A DNA stretch of 64,000 nt, from positions 405,927 to 469,926 of the forward strand of contig MU130698.1 of assembly GCA_015039465.1 (NCBI GenBank). Reading direction: 5' to 3'. Source of the DNA: Phlegmacium glaucopus (lineage: Eukaryota; Basidiomycota; Agaricomycetes; Agaricales; Cortinariaceae). A program made the position numbers and the translations under genes. Under the pieces are notes generated by a model. The model saw only the letters and a program-made list of their open reading frames with translations, was not told where the DNA came from and ran no database searches. Shown here one piece after another: positions 23,301-34,841 of this stretch (positions within the stretch are counted from its first letter, which is position 1; the number at the start of each line of letters is the position of its first letter).

Positions 23301-24830
23301 GAATACCTACAAACGGTGCGGTGGGAACTCGCTTCGAATCTCAATAATTATTGGATGAGGCAGAGGATTCTTGAAGGTAATCAACCGACCTTCCAATACC
23401 TAGCTGGTGAGTACTACGTCTATGCTGACTTTTGCGTCGCAATTGATCAGAACAATCTATCTATCGTAGCCAGCTTATTCTCCCTCGTCGTGGCCAACTC
23501 TACTGAGGCTACGATTGAGAACGTCGAAAAAAGTAAATGCAAGAGGCAGCGGTGTTATAACTCCAGGACGGGTATATCCAACCCATGCTGCAAAGGCTCC
23601 ACATGCAATTATGGAGTTGGGTTTGTTTCCTTTTGCACTTCAGGTTGAGGTCAGTCATCATCAAGTCTCATTGAATATTTCCGGTGGGAAAGGGCATGCT
23701 AAAGTTGCAAATCACGCGTCTTCCAAAGCTTTCAAAATTGGGTTATTCCAATAGTTCCAATAGTTTGAGATATAAAACAGTGTTTAGACTCTGACATCCA
23801 GAAATAGAGCATTTGAAATTTTGTATGACAGTGTTTTTTAAAAGGTTTTAATTCCATCTGAGGTGTCGGACTACGAATACTTGTCTCTAACTAGTAGTGA
23901 TGTCAGTTAGACGCCGGTCCTCATCGCGCTCGGAACAATCATTCCACTGTAGACTATGGACAACAGGTGGCTTTCCTTAGGGTAGGTAACAGTATATACA
24001 TACTTAGAAGGACAGCAGGTTTTTTCTTTGTATATTTCCCAGAAAATGGACGACTACTTTTCTGGCCCATAGAATATTATATATACAACCCTGCATCCAT
24101 TGTATATGCATGCGTTGGTAGAAAATCTATTATGTTATTGGTAGTCTGTTGTGGCAGCACCTGAATATCGTGCCGATGGCTTTCAAAAAGAAGGATACAA
24201 GAGAGGGTGCTTCGAAGGGTGCACACACGGGTTCGCTGTCCGTGGTGATATGAATGATGCGAAAGTCAAACCTGGCAAGGAGGGTGCATTCAAATCTACG
24301 ACTGTAAGTGGCTACAATCGTGAACAGAAAATAGGATAATCAGCCGCTCACCAGTGATATAAGCAAACTGGACGAAAGAGAACAGCTTCGCCTCCCACCT
24401 TCATCGAAGCGTTCCTCCTAGAGCTGTTTACCTGCTTGAATAGGTCGCCGCAGCTTAGAAATGACATCGAGTAAAAGCACCAGTTCAACTCAACAGCTTG
24501 GGCATTGTTCATTCACCGCCAGCCACAAGTTCACAACAATAGCAATCGCTGGTACCAGCAGGCGTCTCGTCAAACGGGAGACCAATCATTGGCGCACGAA
24601 GTGGCTGATAATTTCGAAATGACCGAAAGGGAGGCGATGATCGAGGCTCCTGATTCGATGGAGAAATATAATCACATTTTCCGGGAAAGGGGGAGTCTAG
24701 GTCGGAGAAAAATATTAATCACGAAGGCACAGGAAAGACCAGAAGAGAGGGATAAAGATTTCAGGGCACATTTTCCTAGTCTCATTCGTCGGCCTCCATT
24801 CTAGCTTCCAAAATCCAGCCTGCCGACCGG
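23300..24830 (+). repeat. Tandem duplication, copy 1 (partner about 26400-27730)
   Basis: The cysteine-rich locus and about 1 kb downstream recur at 26400-27730 in the same orientation. Shared landmarks are 'TAGACGCCGGTCCTC', 'GATGGCTTTCA(A/G)AAAG', 'CAACAGC..CATTGTTCATTCACCG.CAGCCACAA' and 'GGGAGTCTAGGTCGGAGA'. The copies have drifted considerably, so the duplication is not recent. Open frames in the downstream parts (24151-24339, 24505-24804) are not conserved and are not called as genes. Confidence 0.6.
23316..23648 (+). pseudogene. Diverged copy of the cysteine-rich secreted-protein locus
   Basis: The 3' half encodes a six-cysteine module with spacing C-x4-C-x10-C-C-x4-C-x9-C, including RCYNSRTGISNPCC. 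It is clearly related to the protein at 26527-26721. The region that encodes the initiator Met and most of the signal peptide in the paralog is deleted here: 'GATCAGAACAA' runs straight into the end of the hydrophobic core. The open frame upstream corresponds to the paralog's 5' untranslated region and intron. It may be a broken copy, or it may be expressed from a new start with a non-secreted leader. Confidence 0.5.
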
Positions 24831-26399
24831 TTCAAAATTGCATCATGTCTGAGAAGTACTCCAACGCGAAGCACGAGTTCAAGTAAAACAATCAATGTCC
24901 CAACCAAATATCTTCCGTTAGTTCCTCTAGTGATTTCCTTAACTCCTTGGAATATATGTTCTATTTCCATGCCAGCAGCGAGCTGCGATACCGACACTCG
25001 CAGACACTAGACTAGCGTTACCGAGATGGTTCTATTATTCTTCATTGGGATGGCATCAGCACTTGTGGTTTTTAGAGGCATGTTGTAGCTTGTAAGCGTT
25101 TTTGGGAAGGCATTCTGCGAAGTCGATCTTGCTGAGGTGTTCAGGAGAGGTGAGTGAAGAATAGAAATTTTAAAGGAATGGAACACGTGTTAGGCTCGGC
25201 ACAAGCCCCGTTTTCCGAATTCACAGTCCGATGATTATTTGTACACCTTTGCAGGCCATCCTGCGAAGGTATCCGGTTCCCGGACCGGAGCAAGGGCTTG
25301 CACACGTGTGATATTTGGCGCCTTCTGATATTTAGTAACCATCAAATGTTGTTAAACGCTTATTATATGGCAGCGATGTCCGGCGTGATAGTGTAAAAGT
25401 CTTTGTATGATTAGCGCTAATCAGCGAAGTATTGCCATTTCGGATTTAAGCCACGCGCCTCGTGTGCGTATTGCGCTTTGCATGATTTTTGGTGAAATGT
25501 GAAAGGGTGGTGTCGCCGTTTAGGAATTTTATGCGTGTGCTGCTTGCTGTGCGTGTTTCGTTTGTGTGATTTTCCGCTTGAGTTACCCTTTTCTAATATC
25601 ACACTAATCTTTTTCTTTACACAGATCGGTCCGTTCTCCGACAAATTTTCTTTAGCTCCTTGGAACAGGCGATTCTTTCTGGACTCCCACGTCTGCAATG
25701 ATACGATACCCGCAGGCACCAGAGGAGAATACTAGCGTTACCAGGATGATTCTTTGAGTCGGCCTAGCAGCAAAATGTCGAAATAGTTTCCTGTTTCGAG
25801 GAAAACCATACGATTCACAGATTATTAATAGGAAATCACTAACTTCAAGTTCGGAGTCCGGACCGGTTTCTCAAAATGGTCTAGTTCCAGCCTTTTAGGG
25901 AAGGTGTAACCCGTGGCAATTTATTTTGACGTTTTGCTGATCCTATTCTTTCTTTCTTTCTTTTTGCTTTTTGTCAATGTAGGTCTTTTGGAGTGGTACT
26001 CAATACACTTACTAGCTTGATTGGCGGACAGTATTACTAAGGCCTCTATCATCGCCTGTTCTCTCCGCACCCCCATGTACTGCTGAGGTTATTCTTGTAT
26101 TGGTTTGGCCTGTAAGCATGTTGGGAATTATGTGGCATATGCACCATTAGCAGATGCGTTATAAGAGAGTCAAATACAATTTGTTCGTGAGTGACACGAC
26201 CGCGACCGATTGTTAGGAGTCAGCGAAGGATAGAAGTTCTTCACGAACCGGTCGCCGGTCTAGTTTCTAAACTTACAGTCTCTACAAACCACAAAATCAG
26301 CAATATTTGTTCGTTTTAGGCCTGCGACACGGTTAAACAGTTTCTTTCTTGATTAGGAAGCCCTTGAGAGCTAAAACTATATAAAAGCCTGATACAGCA
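24831..26399. other. No gene seen; contains a (TTTC)n microsatellite
   Basis: A short TTCTTTCTTTC tract lies near 25947-25963. 'ACTAGCGTTACC' occurs at 25012-25023 and again at 25730-25741, hinting at a smaller duplication. No coding model is supported. Confidence 0.3.
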
Positions 26400-27730
26400 C
26401 TTGAAGGTACCCAACAACCAACTCCCAATACCTAAACCGGTGAGTACTATAGACCTCCTCCTCAACTTGATGATCAATGCTGACTTCGCTTCGTAGTGAT
26501 CAGAACAAGCAAACAAGCCTAGAACCATGCAATTCTTTGCCTTCGCTATGGTAGCCAGTGTCTTCGCCTTCGTCGTAGCCACCCCCAGACCTCAGCTCTT
26601 CGAAAGAACCGTGTGCTCGGAACAGTGGTGTTATAACTCAAAGACCGGTGCATCAAACCCATGCGAGTGCCCAGGCTCCACTTGCCAGCACACAGTGGCA
26701 TATCTCTACAGTTGCACTTAAGCCTGAGGTCAGTCTTAATCAACTTTATCAGGAAAAAATTGCCTGATGGATAGGCATATGTAGACGAGGCAGAAGAATT
26801 AGAACCATCTATTTTGTAGCCTGTAGCATCTTCCAAGGCTTTCAAAGTGACGGTTGTGCTATACCCAATAGTACCAATAGTTCCAAGACAAAGAATTATG
26901 TAAAGAGTGATTAGACTTTAAATTGAGTGTGTGGAACTTTGTGATGATAGTTAGACGTTAGACGCCGGTCCTCGTACACGCCGGTCCTCGTACACACATA
27001 GTCAACTGCCGTGTACATCCATTCGTTGGTAAAAAATGAAAATCTAATTCCATATTTCGTAGTCTATTTTGGCAGGTACTTGGGTATCACGGCGATGGCT
27101 TTCAGAAAGAGCGACTGTAAGTGGCTAGCAAGAGCGAACGGGAAGAGTTACGGAGTGTCTAGACAATAGTATAGTCAGCCGCTCACCTGTGATGAAAGGA
27201 GAAGTGAAGTATCTCAAAATCTTCATGTTGTGGAACACTGACTCCTAAGGCTAAATTATTTTTCACATTGCGCAGTAAACAATAGTCAGAGTCAGCCTCT
27301 CCTGGATCTTCGCCAAGGAGATCCTTCTGCTAGCCCGCCTAGAGCAGCTAACTGGCTTGTATAGGTAGCCGCAGCTTTATAATTGACATCTATTAGAAGC
27401 ATGAGTCCAACTCAACAGCCTCCAGCATTGTTCATTCACCGTCAGCCACAACAATAGCGATTGCTGGCGCTAGCAGGAAATCCAAGCGTCTCGTCGAACG
27501 GGAGGTCAATTATTGGCGTACGGGTGACTGGTCAATGGCGGCGCTTAAAGCCATTGATTCGATGGAAATATAAGCATATTTTCCAGGAAAGCGGGAGTCT
27601 AGGTCGGAGATAGATATTCATCACTAAGACACAGGAAAGATCAGACAAGAGCGGGATAAATGTGCACGCGCTGTTCCTACTCTCATTCGTCGCCGGTCGG
27701 CTTACATTCTGGCATCCAAAATCGCAGGTT
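26400..27730 (+). repeat. Tandem duplication, copy 2
   Basis: Partner of 23300-24830 (see there). It carries the intact cysteine-rich gene. A local doubling 'ACGCCGGTCCTCGTACAC' occurs near 26961-26995. Confidence 0.6.
26527..26721 (+). CDS. Small secreted cysteine-rich protein (knottin-like spacing)
   Basis: A 64-residue open frame. Residues 1-18 (MQFFAFAMVASVFAFVVA) are a strong signal peptide. The mature part has six cysteines spaced C-x4-C-x10-C-x1-C-x4-C-x9-C and contains WCYNSKTGASNPCECPG. That arrangement resembles disulfide-knotted miniproteins, but the fold is inferred. A probable 5' untranslated intron runs from GTGAGT (near 26441) to TAG (near 26495). The protein should be exported through the ER and oxidised there. 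The role is unknown; effector-like or antimicrobial functions are possible. A degraded paralog is at 23316-23648. Confidence 0.75.
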   Translation: MQFFAFAMVASVFAFVVATPRPQLFERTVCSEQWCYNSKTGASNPCECPGSTCQHTVAYLYSCT

Positions 27731-28009
27731 CTCCCCTATTATAAATATCATCTCAAATGATTACAGCCTTCCATATGAATTCACAAATTCAATATCCTTA
27801 ACACCTGAGTGAAAATAGTACACTTACTGAGTGACATGAACAGTGATTGAATCATAGACTCATCTTGCTTTCATTACCAGTTCTTCCCTCTTTCCCAGTG
27901 AATACTGCGGTAGCCTTTGTAGGATCTCCCAACCACATACGGGGTACGCCGTGTCACGACCATAATCTTGGAGACACTGGCGGGATAAGTGACACATGCC
28001 ACGTGGATC

Positions 28010-28440
28010 TTACAGCTAAATGCAAAACCCTAGACAGTTCTTGATTTTTGGTTGTGCGCCCGTGTTTGTGTAAACATCTGCTTTTGGTAGCAATGACGCA
28101 AGCTGTGAAGTCAGGTCACTAGAAAAGAACCCTTCGAGCTCCCTCCATCGCTTGTACACCGTGCATTGAGTTGAATCCACCGTTACTACTCTTGCAGCTT
28201 CTGCGCTTTTGGAATATAGCGACAGTTGCCCATAACAGCCTCAACTACAAGAGTCTCTGTTACTGGTGGAGCAGCACCCCCACCAATGCTCCACAGACAC
28301 CCCGACTCATTGCCAAAAAGAGTGGCACTGCGACGTCGCAAAGCAATGACTTCCTGACCGAAAGCAGTTGTTTATATAAACACGGGCACACAAGCAAAAA
28401 TTTCAAAAAACTGTCTAGGGTTTTGCATTTAGCTGTAAAG
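28010..28440. repeat. Imperfect inverted repeat with ~95-bp arms
   Basis: TTACAGCTAAATGCAAAACC (28010-28029) and the following sequence to about 28110 return inverted at 28345-28440, ending GGTTTTGCATTTAGCTGTAA. The core is about 235 bp. No hAT-like ends or target duplication were found. Open frames over the arms are likely incidental. Confidence 0.6.
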
Positions 28441-28810
28441 GGTTCAAGTTTGCCAATAAGAACTGCGAATGCTTGGCCGAACTCCATACTCTACTGGTTT
28501 TCCCTTTAGGCGACTTGCCCAGCTTTGGCATCATCAATTGCCTTGCAATTGCCATTACCTATCTGCCGAGTCCCCAGCCTGTCATCTGATGGTAGATTAG
28601 GGTGTAGGAAAATTGAGCATGCTCATGTTTATTACCTTCGATATTTGATGATGGATATATGTAGCGTGTATTAAATGTTGAACGTTGAACGTTGAAATCA
28701 CCTGTCGGTATCCAGAATGGGAGAAAGGGTGGGAATTTTAATCGTGGGATGATCGTTAGCTAAGCGCCGTGTGACAGCACCCACCAGACGATCTCCCAGA
28801 CAAACCTTTC

Positions 28811-29370
28811 ATGGCTGCCTTTGCATCTGCCTCGAAACGAAAAACTACCGATGACGAGGAAGATTAAACCTCTCAAGCAAACATAGAAGAAACCAAAACA
28901 TTCGAATACCCAGAAGACTTAGATATCTGGGTACGACACCTTTCATTCTAATTGGTATTTGAACCGACAAAGTGATAAGCATTTTATACGCTTTTTGTAT
29001 TAGATCAAGAGCAATTTGCATGTTACCAACCCCGGGATAGCTTATCACACCTTCTGCCGCTCCATCAAGGACGGTCATGAATCGAAGTCTTGCTCTGAAA
29101 GGCGGGAAACAACAATCGAAAACTTGGGGACGAAGACCTGGTAGGCCTTTTCTGATCTTACTTCAATAAATGTTGAATAGTCAATTTACAGGAAACATTG
29201 GTGTCCTCCGGTGTGACGGCTCAGCTTCGAACTTTGTTCGGAATCGATATCGATAAAGGGAGCCAGAAGATGAGGAGCAACACTGAAAAACAATCACTTC
29301 CGAAGAAACCTGCGGATGCGGTTCCGTCAACGACAGCTTTCCAAAGCTGTCCCTAAAATGTTAAAGAACA
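28811..29370 (+). other. Unrecognised coding-like fragment
   Basis: Starts MAAFASASKRKTTDDEED, then a stop. A later segment reads NPGIAYHTFCRSIKDGHES and, after a possible intron (about 29139-29190), ETLVSSGVTAQLRTLFGIDI. The pieces are in different frames. They look like a decayed gene with a charged N-terminus, but I cannot name the family. Confidence 0.3.
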
Positions 29371-29835
29371 AGATAATTGGTATAACCCAATATTCGAGAT
29401 AAAAAGTCCAATCATACTGACTTCGTCTTTATTCATCACACAAAAACCCCCCTCACTCGAACGATAAGCAAACCTCTCAACATCGATCCACCCTTTTAAC
29501 GGATCATGCCCACTTATACGCAACCGTAGTATCTCCATGCCTTTGTCGTTGATGGCAGGAGGCGCGAGTTTACACTTTACATGGAAAATTTCCAAGCTCT
29601 CTTTGATGAGAGACATCAGTCAGATGAGGGTATGTAGCGGTTTTCGGATTGCGTTTTGTGAAATAATAAAGCAGGGGATGGTAGGAAGAAGGGCAAGGTT
29701 TGACATACGAAAAGCATGAGAGATTGCGTGAGTTGAGATTGGTGAGTATATAACTTCATCTTGGTCTTCGTCCATTTTACTTAATTATAAGACCTTGCAG
29801 GCTGCGGCGCGCTGTTCGGGTATATTAAAATAATT
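29353..29835 (-). pseudogene. CHK1-like kinase remnant (C-terminal piece plus N-lobe scrap)
   Basis: The minus-strand frame at 29353-29616 reads KGMEILRLRISGHDPLKGWI, DVERFAYRS and GGFCVMNKDE. This resembles the conserved C-terminal region of fungal CHK1-type checkpoint kinases (KGWVDIE.F...FCVM.RD). Upstream near 29800-29830 a scrap reads NIPE..AAACKV, as in the ATP-binding lysine region. The kinase core between them is absent, so the locus is internally deleted. It forms part of a tandem duplication with 31450-31740. Confidence 0.5.
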
Positions 29836-30346
29836 GCTGTGAAAACCTTGGAAGGAAAGAATAAGCGATGGGTTCATTTGTCGGAAAGATAGGGAAGAGA
29901 TCAGCAGGGATCAAACAAGAGAGGGATGAAAGAAAAACATCTGAGCCGCGGGTGTTCGCTTGATTAGTGACAGCTTTTCAGTACTTCCTTACAAACAGGA
30001 GACGAATGAAAGAAAAACATCTGAGCCGCGGGTATGCAAGAGTATGGTCTGTGCTTGACGTAGTGCCCCGTGCGCGTGCATACCAACATTTGAACATATC
30101 CCTACATTTAAAGTCATAGCCTGCACTTAATATTTGTCCACCCGGTCAACTCGAAAACGACTGAACGTTGTAAAGTGCACTGACCAACAATTTCTGGATA
30201 CCTTGGTCCCCCACCGATCAATCGATCATGTGTTACATTATTCTTTCCCACTGACTGTAGTGATACTGCTAGATAATAGGCCTATCCCTGGCTAAAAAAG
30301 ACGTACAGCGTGTTCTACTCGTGCTTCCTTCAGGGTATATCGTTAT

Positions 30347-31069
30347 TCAGAAAGATACCTTGCGACCTCCTCTTTTCCCGCGACTCCCCCTACCTCTTCC
30401 ATTTCCATTTCCACTTCCACTCCCATTTCCGCGTCCACGTTCCTGAGTGCTATTTCGAGTCCTTCCAGAATCCTGGGATGGATGGAGGATATGGCGTAAA
30501 AGATGCCGCAGAAGCTCGCCAGCATATGCATTTTCTTTAGGGAAATACTTGTTATTTGATATGGTATATTTGCTCAATTCCTCCACAGAGCTGAACTGTG
30601 TGACTACACCATTGTCGACAAGATCCACCAAATTTACGTGAGTGGACATTACTATCTGTCAAAACATTGAGTCAGAAACAATACTAACTTGGAGAATGAG
30701 TTATATAATAACGTACCTCTCGACACTCTTTCAGATTATCTGGGATAGGAGAAACCTGTAGTTTATCGCATAGTAACTGCCAAGACTCAAGGTTATTGAC
30801 GTCGGTTCCATATATCGAATTGAATTGTTTCGTTATTGCATCTCTGAATGCTTCGTAGGCCTCTTCCGCGAATGGATCTCCATCGCGGCGGAGCCAGTTG
30901 CGCATTCTGTTGAATTCCGATGTTGCTGATGCATTAGGATTGTATGCGAATGTCGAATACTGAGAGAAAAACTTCTCAAGAGGACCTTGACCCTGGAAAT
31001 GGCTCAGTAAGCCTTATTAGTATGCATATCTGCCTGCAGACGTACCGGAGAGAATGTTGGCATGGCCAT
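30347..31069 (-). CDS. Basidiomycete orphan-family protein with Arg/Gly-rich tail, paralog 1
   Basis: Three exons (31069-31046, 30992-30717, 30655-30347) give 202 residues with in-phase GT-AG introns. The conserved part reads FFSQYSTFAYNPNASATSEF, then KQFNSIYGTDVNNLESWQLL, CDKLQVSPIPDNLKECR, STHVNLVDLVDNG and YFPKENAYAGELLRHLLRHI. I recognise this as a widespread basidiomycete hypothetical family without known function. The C-terminus is a low-complexity RGRGNGSGSGNGNGRGRG tail, typical of RNA-binding or nucleolar proteins, which is inference only. A tandem paralog lies at 32205-32972 on the same strand. Confidence 0.8.
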
Positions 31070-31103
31070 GTCTCAAGGTATGTAGTATGCGGGATTCAGA
31101 GGG

Positions 31104-31131
31104 AATGAATGAATGAATGAATGAATGAATA
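31104..31131. repeat. (GAAT)n microsatellite
   Basis: Seven or so GAAT/AATG units just upstream of paralog 1; two units remain at the equivalent place (33011-33020) of paralog 2. A length-variable tract in the likely promoter. Confidence 0.9.
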
Positions 31132-31449
31132 AGCTCTTATCTCGCAACACGTTTATATATTATGTATGTACCCATACAAGGTCATTCACAGGGCCATTTA
31201 TATTTCATCCGAGCTTCGTTTGAATTCAGTCTGAATTTGAACGTTTTGAACTTTCCGACAGCGGCGTCGCCAAAGACTGAAATCAACTCTTGATCGTACA
31301 ACTCACATGACACCCAAACGAAGATTCTACCGACGGACAGTTATCATGGCTACGATCCGTAACACATTTTAGCTCTGATAGAGGTTGATCTACAGATAAT
31401 ACCAAATCCAGCTAAATCCCACCACCACATAGAGTTCAAACGAAGTTCA

Positions 31450-31745
31450 TCACATGAAACCCTCATGGCCTACTTTGAGGCCAAATGACTCCCGAAAGAG
31501 ATGATGCACCAATCTTATCAGAAGATCGCCCAACTCCGAGTCCAAAAGCCCAGGAATATAAGTTTTCTTCTGTTTTAGACCCACCACCACCACAGTATTT
31601 AGGAATTCGAGGACATTTTCATCTTGGAGAGCAGCGTGGACTCTCATTTCTTTTTCGATGGTTTTACGTTCTTCCTCTGTTATTTGTTTTGTCAGAGCGA
31701 TAACCTTGCAGGCTGCGGTGCGGCGTTCGGGTATGTTAACTGCTT
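31450..31745 (-). pseudogene. CHK1-like kinase N-lobe fragment
   Basis: The minus-strand frame reads NIPERRTAACKVIALTKQIT, EEERKTIEKEMRVHAALQDE and NVLEFLNTVVVVGLKQKK, then YIPGLLDSEL. This matches the N-lobe of fungal CHK1-like kinases (ACKVI.LT..T..ERK...KEMRVH.AL.H.NVLEF.NAVVVE). The glycine-rich loop is missing upstream, and the catalytic loop (HRD) and DFG are missing downstream, where the frame ends at TGA near 31450. A dead fragment. Confidence 0.65.
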
Positions 31746-32204
31746 TGAAAAGAGTGGGAGGAAAGAATAAGCGATGGGTTCATTTGTCGGAAAGATAGGG
31801 AAGAGATCAGCAGGGATCAAACAAGAGAGGGATGAAAGAAAAACATCTGAGCCGCGGCGATGCCTGTGCTTTACATACTCCTGCGACTAGTAACCATGAT
31901 GTTCGTTTGATTAGTGACAGCTTTTCAGTACTTCCTTACATAAAACAGTCATGTAAATTTTGTCGGAAAATGTCCGAGTTCCAAGTACCAACATTTGACA
32001 TAGTCCCAAGGTTGCACGTCTGCACTTGATATTTTTAGTCCACCCTGACCAGATACCTTCGATCATGTGTGGCATTCCGAGACTTAATTTCACTGTTCCA
32101 CGGACCAATGTACGACTGTAGTTGTGATACTGCTAGCTATCAATAGGCCTAGCTGAAAAGACGTACAGCGTACTTATCCAACTCGTACTTCCCTATATCG
32201 TTAT

Positions 32205-32972
32205 TCAAGATGATGATGATGATACCTTGCGACCTCTTCTTTTCCCACGACTCTTTCTTCCTCTTCCATTTGCCTTTCCAACCCCATTTCCGCCTCCACG
32301 TCCAAGTCCAAGTCCACGTCCACCACGTCCACGCCCACCACGACCTCGCCCACCAGTGCTATTTCGAGTCCTTCCAGAATCTTTGGATGGATCGAGAATA
32401 TGTCGTAAAAGATGCTGCAGAAGCTCGCCAGCATGTACACTTTCTTTAGGGAAATACTTCCCACTTGAAATGGTATATCTGCTCAGTTCCTCCACAGAGC
32501 TGAACACTCTGGCCACACCATTACTGACAAGGTCCACCATATTTACGTGAGTTTCCATTACTATCTATCAAAACACTTGATTAGAAAAATATAAAATCGG
32601 AGAATCAAGTTATATAATAACGTACTTTTCGACACTCTTTCAGATTGTCTGGGATAGGAGAAACCTGTAGTTTATCGCATAGTAACTGCCAAGACGCAAG
32701 GTTATTGACATCGGTTCCATATTTCGAGTTGAATTGTTTTGTTAGAGCATCTCGGAATGCCTCGTGGGCTTCTTCCCTGACTGGATCCTCTCTATCCCAG
32801 CGGAACCGGTCGCACATCCTGTAGAACTCCGATGTCGCTGATGCATTAGGATTATATGTGAATGCCGGATACTGGGAGAAGAACTCCTCAAGAGGATCTT
32901 GGTCCTGGAAATGGCTCAGTAGGCCTTACAAGTACGCATACCTGCTTGCAGACGTACCAGAGAGAATGACAT
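32205..32972 (-). CDS. Basidiomycete orphan-family protein with Arg/Gly-rich tail, paralog 2
   Basis: Three exons (32972-32958, 32904-32626, 32564-32205) give 217 residues. The same conserved blocks as paralog 1 are present: FFSQYPAFTYNPNASATSEF, KQFNSKYGTDVNNLASWQLL, CDKLQVSPIPDNLKECRK, YFPKESVHAGELLQHLLRHI. The tail is longer and richer in GRGGRG repeats (residues about 170-210), ending in a serine run. The N-terminal exon has only five codons, so the start is the least certain point. Exon order and phases match paralog 1, which argues that both are real genes under constraint in the core and free in the tail. Confidence 0.8.
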
Positions 32973-33330
32973 GGTGATGTCTCAAGGTATGTATGAGGGA
33001 TTCAGAGGGAATGAATGAATAAGCTCTTTCCCCGTAACGTGTTTATATTCTGTATGTACAAGGTTATTCACAGGGCCATTTAGGTTTCATTTGAACTTCG
33101 TTTGAGCCTCGTTTGAATTCCGTTTGTTTTTTGAACTTTTATTTGACCCCGGCAGCGTCGCCAAAGACTCAAATCAACTCGGATCGTACAACGGTTATCA
33201 TGGCTACGATTCATACCACATATTAGTTCTGATAGAGGTTGATCTACAGATAAATACCTCATCCAGCCAAATCCCACCACCGTATACAAATCACACAGAT
33301 TTCAATTGAAGCCCATCACATGAAACCCAT

Positions 33331-33896
33331 ATGGCTTGCCGTGATAAACCTAATTATCACGACTTTGAAGCGTGGACCAAATGACTATCCAGCAAAACGA
33401 AAAGTACCCCCAACGCGTACGTATAAGAGCTTTCAACTAAACCCTGTTAAATAGCCCAGATAGTCAACCTATTTTTGTTATGTTTCCTGGTTCCTCGAAT
33501 CGATGCCATCTTCGTAACTTCGCCGTGTGCACTGCTCAGATTAATCGGGCCTGAAATTTACTAATTAGTACTCATTTTAGAACTTGAATCGCTCATACAC
33601 ATGTCTGAGAAGCCTGGTATAACTGGGGTCAGAATCATAACTCAACTTCGACAATGCAAACAAAGCAAAACATGCACGTATGATCGGGACGAATGACAGT
33701 CGAATCGGTTAACACGAGTTGACTGTATATATCAGTCTAGTTTGACTTTATTCACTGACAACGTCCCTGTGGGCGACAATCGAAAATGTTCTAGCCTGAT
33801 TCGATATTCAGGGACGATAGTTCTATGGCAGGGTTGGCGAGCGTTTCAAAAGGGGTGAGCCAACTCCAATCTTAATAAAAATAGTATTTGGATCCA
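33331..33896. other. Intergenic, no gene seen
   Basis: Separates paralog 2 from the 3' end of VPS28. No repeat or coding signal was noticed. Confidence 0.4.
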
Positions 33897-34841
33897 TCAC
33901 GAAACAGAGTCTTTGTCGCCACCCAGGCTACGGAAAAATTCCGCGTATGCATGTTCCACATCAAAAGTCAGCTAGGATGTAAAGTCAAACACGGGGCGAT
34001 TACAAAGAATTAAAAGAAAATATTATACCTGTCGAGATTGTTCCTCTGTGAGCTCTTCAGACGCTTTCATACCGTTCAATGTGATGAGCCTGATTCAATG
34101 GGATCACACCATTAGAGATGAATAGATAAGAACTACCAGTGAGCTTACCATGAAACCATACGACTCCGCCCTTCCCAGTCCTTGCTTCCTTTAAATCGTG
34201 CATATCCGGTGACGAGTTCCTGAAGCATAGGATGAAGCTGATCCTTTGCACGTAGACCAAGCCGTAAACCATCCATGAACGTTATGAAGCTCTAACATAA
34301 GTGTGAGCTTTGATCGTATTTAGTCATTATGGAGATGATCTGGTGTCGAGATACCTGAGTAGTTTCGGCAACCCATTTTCCGGTTTCAGGACCGGCTTCA
34401 CTGGAGTGTTCCACAGTTGCTGGGACGCCAACTTTGATTCTATGAAGTGCGGCTGGATTATCCATCTAAATCGGAGATGAGGTTGATGAGATGATGCTTC
34501 TGACCAGAACCTTACTCTGTACCGCTTCATGAAGTCGTCGACACTGGGGACATCGGTACCCAGAAGCTTTAACATTGTCTTGTATTGCGATAGGAGTCGC
34601 GTACATGCTGGCGAATATCTCTTCAAAATTAGATTTGCAGCCGCTCAGTATGAAACCGTTTGTGATGTAAAAATATGGGCAACACTCACTCAGCTGCAGT
34701 TATGGAATCTCGAACGTAAGCTCGTTCAAGATAGTCAAGGGAGATGATTATCCCGAACAAAGTTGCCAGGGTGCTGTATTTCTCTCGTTCTGCATTCGTG
34801 GTATACAGTCGTACCTCTTCATCGAGTGATATTGTAGTCAT
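33897..34841 (-). CDS. VPS28: VPS28, ESCRT-I subunit
   Basis: Six exons (34841-34690, 34618-34516, 34465-34355, 34291-34149, 34089-34029, 33971-33897) give 214 residues, the usual VPS28 length. The N-terminal half reads LATLFGIIISLDYLERAYV, EYSPACTRLLSQYKTMLKLL and VDDFMKRYRMDNPAALHRI. The linker has KVGVPATVEH. The C-terminal four-helix domain has FITFMDGLRLGLRAKDQLHP, MLQELVTGYARFKGSKDWEG, MVSWLITLNGMKASEELTEE and FDVEHAYAEFFRSLGG. It sits on endosomes with VPS23 and VPS37 and sorts ubiquitinated cargo into multivesicular bodies; the C-terminal domain recruits ESCRT-II. All introns are GT-AG and short. It appears intact and single copy here. Confidence 0.95.

Larger units (their letters stand above)
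29790..33330 (-). repeat. Tandem duplication of ~1.6-1.9 kb units (29790-31445 and 31705-33330)
   Basis: Each unit holds a kinase scrap ('CCTTGCAGGCTGCGG'), the 'AAGCGATGGGTTCATTTGTC' block, one Arg/Gly-tail gene, and 'GGTTGATCTACAGATAA' at the far side. Unit 1 also has the extra repeat 'GAATGAAAGAAAAACATCTGAGCCGCGGG' near 30004-30032. Confidence 0.75.

Noticed and set aside
32210..32550. Plus-strand frames rich in Pro/Arg/His
   Set aside because: Antisense shadows of the Arg/Gly-rich tail of paralog 2.
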